Under the pieces are notes generated by a model, which had not been told where the DNA came from, ran no database searches, and was given only the letters and a program-made list of their open reading frames with translations. A stretch of 64,000 nucleotides of DNA from Pyricularia pennisetigena (taxonomy: Eukaryota; Ascomycota; Sordariomycetes; Magnaporthales; Pyriculariaceae), in contig NC_043740.1 in the NCBI RefSeq assembly GCF_004337985.1, positions 1,361,579-1,425,578 of the forward strand. The letters run 5' to 3'. The translations under genes and the position numbers were made by a program. Shown here piece by piece: positions 57,993 to 64,000 of this stretch (positions are counted from its first letter, which is position 1; each line of letters starts with the position of its first letter).

Positions 57993-60900
57993 ATGGCAAC
58001 GACGCCCTCAGCGGCGGCGGCGGCAGCATCGGCACCAAAAATCGGCGTTACCAAAAGCGCAACCACGGCAGCCAAGTTGACCAGCAAGGAGAATGTCGTC
58101 GGCCCCCAAAACCACCGGGCTCTGGGGATTGGTGGAGGTGCCTGCAGTGGGCCGCCGGGAGTCATGGTCTTTGACGGGTTCCAGCAGCGCAGCGTCAAGC
58201 GCCCGCGCCCGGTCAAGTCATGCCTTGCCTGCCGCTCCAAGAAGTTAAAATGCGACCGGTCCATGCCGTGTTCCCAATGCCAAAAGGGACATCGAGTTTG
58301 CCGCTACGCTTCTGACAACCACGCTGGTAATGTTTCCGATTCTTCCGATGGGGAGCCCACAAGCGCTGGGGAGCGGCCGGCTCAAAAGAAGCTTGCCCTT
58401 GGGTTACACGCTGCAGCTTCTTCACCTATGCCCGCGACACCCCAGGCCAAGTCTCTGTTGCTAGACGAAGTTGCTACTGCAAACGGTGGCTTCCGTGCTG
58501 CAAGTACCAGCAGTAGCACACCTCATGAGGCATGTCAAGCTGGGTTTGAGGATATATCCTCAAGGTTGGACCGACTGGAGCAGCTGATCCTTGCGTCAAA
58601 AAGTGAAATCTCAGCCCCAACACCAAAGTCGTTACCTACGGGATTCAAATGCAACAACGTCTCCACGACGACTAAATATAACAACGACAACTACTCGCAA
58701 ATAATAACCAACACTACGCCCGCGACTACGAGTAACGTGACAAGAGACATCCCTTCCCGTGGCTCTCAAATGAATTCTATAGACAGCTCCGGCAGCCTCG
58801 TCCCAACTCTACCCACCACCATACGGAACCTTACCGTCAAAGGCAATCTGAGCATCCGAACCCGCTTCTTCGGTCAGAACAGCACTCGAGTTCTTCTAAA
58901 CTTGTTCGACGAAGCCCAAGATTTCATGTACAAGGCAGACAAGCGTGAAAGTGCTAGCGAGCTCTTCCAGCACCTAAACAGGATATACGCGATGCTGCAA
59001 GAAGAGCAGCGGCGCTTGTTGTCTCCCATCACCGTTTTTGTTGACAGCGTTCTGCCCGTTTACAAGCGTATGGCCGACATTCTCCCCAAAAGCAAAGCCG
59101 TGTGTGACCGCCTGCTTGACGCCTACGTGAGCACTTCGGAAGGGCTTTACCGCGTCGTTCACGTCCCAACCTTTCGAGCCGAATACAAAGCATACTGGGA
59201 AGGCCAGCGCTGTTCTGAGGGATTCCTTCCCCAACTCCTATGCATGCTCTCGATCGGATCCCGTTTCGAGACCGAATCCAGAGGGCTGGGTCACGACCGC
59301 TCAGAAGGCGTCCATGTCCCCACGGCATGCGCCCTCGTCCGCGCCTGGCTTGATGGACTGCGCGGTAAACAACTGGTGGACATTGGAACCCTTCTTGCCG
59401 AGCTTTTGCTTTTGCACGCTCAGCGCATGATTGCGCCTCGATACCAAGACTCGTGGACCCAGCTTGGAGCTATCATACGAATGGCCATGACCATGGGCCT
59501 ACATCGCGATCCGTCCGAATTTCCACAGATCCGACCGTTTGCAGCCGAATTTCGCCGAAAACTATGGTACTCCATAATGGACATGGATCTACATCTTTCT
59601 CTGGGCTGCAACCTGCCTTGTAGTGTCCGAGATGGTGAATACACATGCCAGCCGCCCCTGAACCTAGACGACGAGGACCTAAGGGCAGACATGACGGTCT
59701 TGCCGCCTCCAAAGCCTATCGATGTACGGACTGATGGACAACTGCAGGCATATGCGGCCAGAACTCTCCCGATCCGCATGCGGGCCACGACGTTGGTGAG
59801 CAGATTAGATACGATTCGCGACTACAGCGAGGTTCTAGAAGTGGGCACGATGCTAGAACGGATCCTAGACGACATCAACTGCGTGTTCCCACGCAACCAA
59901 CATCAAGGCCTCAATCCGAGTGGCAAGTACAAGGAGTGGCGGATGCGTTGTCTCTTGGACATGCACGTCCGCCGCCCACTCTTGGCCTTGTACCGTCCTT
60001 TTGCCCTCAGCAGCGGCGGCGGCGCCTTCAATGACAACTGCCCGGCACAGATTACGTCGACGTACCTCAAATCTTCCATGGTGCTGCTCACATATCTCGA
60101 CGAACTGGACCCTAGGTCACCAGCATACACCGACGTGAGTCACATGTACTACGTCATCCTCAAACACGATATCATACAAGCAGCGTTTAGCGTGTGTTAT
60201 TATATACGCAATACATATCAAGAGAGCAGCGGCAGTAGGGGAGACACACCGACAACCGGTGGCGGGTATGCAACTTCGCCAGCCTCGGCCGACGGGGGAG
60301 ACTACCTGGTGACGCCAGGGGGTGGGTACCACCACAACAACAAGCCTATATGGTCGGGTCAGCGGATGACGAGGGTGGTAGAGAAAACACTCGAAGACCT
60401 GATCATGATGATACGTGATTCGACGTCGGACCTCAAGGACATTGTGGCGCTGTCAGCCGTCATCAAGTCGGTGCAGCCGGGCGGGACAAGCGAGGAGCGG
60501 CTTGAAAGGATGGTGTGCGGCATCCGGCGCATCCTGGACGCTTGCGTGTCGACGGTAAACATGATTCCGGGGAACGCCAAGGGACATCACGGTCCAGACG
60601 GGCTGGTGGTCGGATCGTCTTCGGTGAGTCGATTTGCCTCTTGAACGCAGTGCCCCTTGTGCAGTGAGTGGGTGAGTGAATGGGTGAGTGAATGATCTTG
60701 CCAGTTGCCTCTTTTTCTAAATGCTCTCAATCAGCTCTTTGGCAAGCCGCCGCTGGCAAATGTCGATCAAAAGCCATATGTGCTTCCGCCGCCCTCGACG
60801 CTGCCACCACCGGCCTTGCATCTGTTTGGGGGGATAGGGCAGTTGGCCAGCGCCGGTGTGAGTTCCTAGCAAAGTCATCTGATCAAAACACATACACACA

Positions 60901-61021
60901 CACACATAAAAACAAATAAAATAAAAGGACATTGGACTTGAACGGCTGACCAGACGAAATAATAATGACAAATTCGCAGTTCCCAGACGAACCGAACCTA
61001 TGGGGTGAACCAGATTACTAG
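57993..61021 (+). CDS. Zn2Cys6 fungal transcription factor
   Basis: Three exons: 57993-60623, 60735-60857 and 60980-61021. The introns (111 and 122 bp) are GTGAGT...TCAG and GTGAGT...GCAG, all phase 0, for a 931-aa product. The start CCATGG context is good. The Zn2Cys6 cluster has Cys at 77, 80, 87, 93, 96 and 103 with perfect CX2CX6CX5CX2CX6C spacing, flanked by basic residues (RPRPVK before it). The fungal_trans middle homology region covers about 370-640 (LLDAYVSTSEGLYRVVHVPTF, MAMTMGLHRDP, ELRRKLWYSIMDMDL-like). The last exon encodes only FPDEPNLWGEPDY and a stop; without the two splices the ORF would end wrongly at 60644. The protein is probably a nuclear activator binding CGG half-sites; target genes are unknown. 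A similar tail closes some other fungal members, as I recall. Confidence 0.88.
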
Positions 61022-62148
61022 GATAGCATCCCACAGCGCGGATGCGCTCGCGGCACTTTCGAATTCGTGGATGATGTTGCACCAATAATGTTTTCTACTT
61101 AGCCAGGACTCATCTAATCATCCTTGTCGATTATAAATATACCCATTCGATATATGGAACACGTATTACTGAAGGAGAATCTACTTTTTTTTTTTCTTTT
61201 TTTTACAAAACCTAATCTCGATCGCCGGTATGCAGATTCAAGTCTGGTTCGGCAGCCGTTAGTTGATGTCTCTGAACTCAAAGTTCCCTCGGATGTACCA
61301 AGTCAAACCGACTGATTGCTTATCTGTTCATGCCACCTCGTTTGGTTGCAGGATTTTCGGTATGGATTTGAGACGGGCGGGCGACTATGAGCAAATTGCA
61401 AATTGAGATGTATATCCAAGTAGTCATTGTACTTCACGTCGCATATTTGGTATAGACAAAATGCAACTTCCATTGATTAGTATGCGATGTAATGAGTGGC
61501 CAAAATGAGATAGATACAGGACCGGAATCTTTAGTACTAAAGTAAATAACGATACTGGTACTTGCTTTGTTTGAAGGTGCTCGGTGGCGGGCCCGCTTGA
61601 ACATGCCTCGGCATCTTTGTCTTTTTCCCCGCACAAGTCAGCTTCGGGCATCCCCCAGTTTTTGGCAGATGCAAGGTTTGCGGGGATGAGGAGGCGAAAA
61701 CAAGGGCCACTGCAAGGGGAATCCACAGTGGTCGCTACTAGCTTAGCTACAGTAGGTGTTTATCCCACCCGTATGTATTCTGCAGGGCACATGAAGATGG
61801 CCCATGGGGTGGGTCGGGTTTTTAGATGAGGAGTAGTTTTCTTGTCTTCGGATACCAAACCACAGGGCCGAGGGATGGAGGTTTATAAATCAGTCCGGCT
61901 CCGTTCGTAAGAATTATGCTAATGAGACGACCTTGGGCCGTTGCACCGAATTTCTTGCCCCCATCATAATTAATCGGCTTGATCCGTTTTGTAAACATTG
62001 ATTCCCGTTTTCATTTCGTACATTGATTAACCTATATCCATCACCCCTCCCCGCACCCAGAACATCGATTAACCGTGTAAAATCAAGATCAGTCTAGTTC
62101 CTGATCAATCAACCCGCACATACATACACTCCACGCCGGCCTTCAACC
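61022..62148. other. Intergenic region before the thiolase gene
   Basis: This contains the 3' flank of the Zn2Cys6 gene, a T run (about 61184-61204) and the promoter of the thiolase gene with a TATAAAT element. No gene is recognised. Confidence 0.6.
61884..61890 (+). promoter_or_regulatory. TATA-like element of thiolase gene
   Basis: TATAAAT lies 265 bp upstream of the thiolase ATG at 62149. Confidence 0.4.
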
Positions 62149-63540
62149 ATGGCGCCCGCAAAACCCAAGCAGCCGGCATACGTGCTCGGCGTGGGCATGA
62201 CGCAGTTCATCAAGCCCCGCGGCAAGGTCGACTACACGGAGCTCGGCTTCGAGGCCGGCGTCAAGGCCATGCTGGACGCGCGCATCAACTACGACGAGGT
62301 CGACCAGGGCGTCGCCTGCTACTGCTACGGCGACTCCACCTGCGGCCAACGCGTCTTTTACCAGTTCGGCATGACGCAAATCCCCATCGTCAACGTCAAC
62401 AACAACTGCTCCACCGGCTCAACGGGCCTGGCCATGGCCCGCCAGCTGGTTGGCCACGGCGCCGCCGACTGCGTCCTCGTCATCGGCTTCGAGAAGATGA
62501 TGCCCGGCAGCCTGCAGGCCTTCTTCCAGGACCGCGAGAACCCGACCGGCACCTCGGGCCTCATGATGGCCTCCACCCGCGGCTATGAGCCCAAGGTTCC
62601 CGGCGCCGCCCAGATGTTTGGCAACGCCGGGAGGGAGTACATGGAGAAGTACGGCGCCACACTCGAGGACTTTGCCGAGATCGGCCGCGTCAACCACGAG
62701 CACTCGGCCCGCAACCCCTATAGCCAGTTCAAGGACCAGTACACCCTCGAGCAGGTCATGAAGTCGCCCATGATCCACACGCCCCTGACCAAGCTGCAGT
62801 GCTGCCCGACCTCGGACGGCGGCGCCGCGGCTGTCATCGTCTCGCAGGCCTTCCTCGATGCCCGCCCGGAGCTCAAGGCCAACGCCGTCAAGATCGCGGG
62901 CCAGTGCATGGCCACCGACGGACCGGACCTCTTCTCCGAGTCGGCCATCGACCTGGTCGGGTACGGGATGGGCGCGTACGCGGGCCGGGTGGCGTGCGCC
63001 GAGGCGGGCGTGTCGCCGCGCGACTGCCAGGTCTGCGAGCTGCACGACTGCTTCTCGGCCAACGAGATGGTGACGCTGGACGCGCTCGGCCTGGCCGACA
63101 AGGGCAAGGCACACGAGCTGGTCCGCGCCGGCGGCATCACATACCCCGGCGGGCCCGGCCGCACCGTCGTCAACCCGTCGGGCGGGCTCATCTCCAAGGG
63201 CCACCCGCTCGGCGCCACGGGGATTGCGCAGTGCGCGGAGCTCGTCTGGCACCTCCGCGGCTGGGCCTCGAACCGCGCCGTCCCGGGCACCAAGAACGCC
63301 CTGCAGCACAACCTCGGCCTGGGCGGCGCCGTCGTCGTCACCGTCTACCAGAGGGCCGACGGCAAGGAGGCGCCCAAGCTGTCCGAGGAGGAGATTATCA
63401 AGGCCGCCGGCGTCGGGTATAACCCGGCTGTGCAGGCCAAGGGGTTCACGGCTGCCCAGGTAAAGGCCGTAAGGAGCAAGGAGAAGAGCAGCGACTGGGC
63501 GTTGCAGGACACGCTGGAGAAGGTGCAAGCCAGGTTTTGA
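62149..63540 (+). CDS. SCP-x-type thiolase (3-ketoacyl-CoA/sterol carrier protein thiolase)
   Basis: A single exon of 463 aa starts in a strong CCATGG context. The N-terminal thiolase domain has the catalytic Cys87 in NNNCSTGS; HDCF is near residue 300, and GHPLGATG has His352. This matches the thiolase of SCPx/nonspecific lipid-transfer proteins, which cleave 3-ketoacyl-CoA (branched-chain and sterol side chains) in the peroxisome. The protein is thiolase-only: no SCP2 sterol-carrier domain follows. The last residues are QARF, which is not a type-1 peroxisomal targeting signal, and no PTS2 is evident, so its location is uncertain. Third-position GC is very high, which creates long antisense ORFs (to 400 codons) that are shadows. 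Confidence 0.9.
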   Translation: MAPAKPKQPAYVLGVGMTQFIKPRGKVDYTELGFEAGVKAMLDARINYDEVDQGVACYCYGDSTCGQRVFYQFGMTQIPIVNVNNNCSTGSTGLAMARQLVGHGAADCVLVIGFEKMMPGSLQAFFQDRENPTGTSGLMMASTRGYEPKVPGAAQMFGNAGREYMEKYGATLEDFAEIGRVNHEHSARNPYSQFKDQYTLEQVMKSPMIHTPLTKLQCCPTSDGGAAAVIVSQAFLDARPELKANAVKIAGQCMATDGPDLFSESAIDLVGYGMGAYAGRVACAEAGVSPRDCQVCELHDCFSANEMVTLDALGLADKGKAHELVRAGGITYPGGPGRTVVNPSGGLISKGHPLGATGIAQCAELVWHLRGWASNRAVPGTKNALQHNLGLGGAVVVTVYQRADGKEAPKLSEEEIIKAAGVGYNPAVQAKGFTAAQVKAVRSKEKSSDWALQDTLEKVQARF

Positions 63541-64000
63541 GAGAAAAGAGTAGGGAAAATAGGGTATGTGATGATGCATGACGAGGCAATGGACTTGTAC
63601 AAGGATTTGCTTACTTTTCAATACTAAAGCTTTTGGACTCTTTATATTATTTATTTATGTATGCGACAGGAGTGTGGTGAACTCTCTTGTTGGCATCAGA
63701 CTATACCATCTTGCTCTGTATCTATACTATCTTTTCACACTTCCTTCAGCACTTACTGACTAACCCCTGAGATGCTCCATTCGGGATACCGCATAAAAAC
63801 ACTACTGAGATCTCAGCGAGGACTCTGGAGCCGATGGCCCTGCAAAGTTGGGCGCATAGCTTGGGACGTGCATGTCAGGTAGAGCACACAACCAGTCACA
63901 TGTAGACGGCACTACGGTCTTGCAATAAGCTAAGGATTCCATGTAAATACAATCAATATTGTCTTCTTTGGTTATCAAATTGTACGCCCCGGCTTTCTCC
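63541..64000. other. 3' flank of thiolase gene to window end
   Basis: This is AT-rich 3' flanking sequence. No further gene is recognised before the edge. Confidence 0.55.

Noticed and set aside
62419..63621. A 400-codon minus-strand ORF opposite the thiolase gene
   Set aside because: It starts without a clear signal, has a low-complexity Val/Leu/Asp/Gly-rich composition, and arises from the high third-position GC of the thiolase gene.
1..64000. CRISPR array or biosynthetic gene cluster
   Set aside because: No direct-repeat spacer pattern and no polyketide, peptide synthetase or terpene enzymes were seen; this is fungal DNA with mixed housekeeping genes.

Overview
This is nuclear DNA of a filamentous ascomycete fungus. 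Genes are monocistronic on both strands and are interrupted by short GT-AG introns of about 59 to 230 bp, several with a CTAAC or CTGAC-like branch site. Intergenic DNA is full of long T or A runs. The gene content includes a Zn2Cys6 regulator, a fungal rhodopsin-domain membrane protein, a CAP20-type perilipin and a cysteine-rich secreted protein. That mix suggests a Sordariomycete, possibly plant-associated. The class and lifestyle are inferences, and I cannot name the species. No prokaryotic features, CRISPR arrays, rRNA or convincing tRNA genes are visible.

Layout. 0-2 kb: 3' part of a disordered protein that repeats an (S/N)PW motif. 5.7-10.1 kb: KCS1-type inositol hexakisphosphate kinase. 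11.5-14.5 kb (minus): DENN/AEX-3 domain protein, four exons. 14.5-25.1 kb: a 10.6-kb gene-poor stretch. 25.1-25.7 kb: CAP20/perilipin-like lipid-droplet protein. 26.8-28.0 kb: pirin with an unusual hydrophobic N-terminus and a 2-base assembly gap in its intron. 29.0-29.4 kb (minus): small secreted protein with eight cysteines. 30.6-32.6 kb (minus): HIT-finger snoRNP factor of the BCD1 type. 34.4-34.8 kb: tiny unknown gene. 35.2-37.5 kb (minus): C2H2-like nuclear protein. 39.6-45.4 kb (minus): three membrane-protein genes in a row (signal peptide/TM/coiled coil; two-TM/coiled coil; rhodopsin-domain), with a mosaic of short degenerate repeats at 41.25-41.98 kb. 48.5-50.6 kb (minus) and 51.3-53.4 kb (plus): divergent pair of an SCD6/LSM14 mRNP protein and an RQC1/TCF25 ribosome quality control protein. 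54.5-54.9 kb: ATX1 copper chaperone. 58.0-61.0 kb: Zn2Cys6 transcription factor, three exons. 62.1-63.5 kb: SCP-x-type thiolase.

There is no obvious biosynthetic cluster or operon-like system. Most genes are housekeeping: inositol pyrophosphates, Rab control, snoRNP assembly, mRNA storage, ribosome rescue, copper delivery and beta-oxidation. The accessory interest lies in the secreted cysteine-rich protein, the CAP20 homolog, the row of membrane proteins with its repeat mosaic, and the gene-poor block. Exon boundaries given here were read by eye from splice signals and reading-frame continuity. Those flagged as uncertain need RNA evidence.
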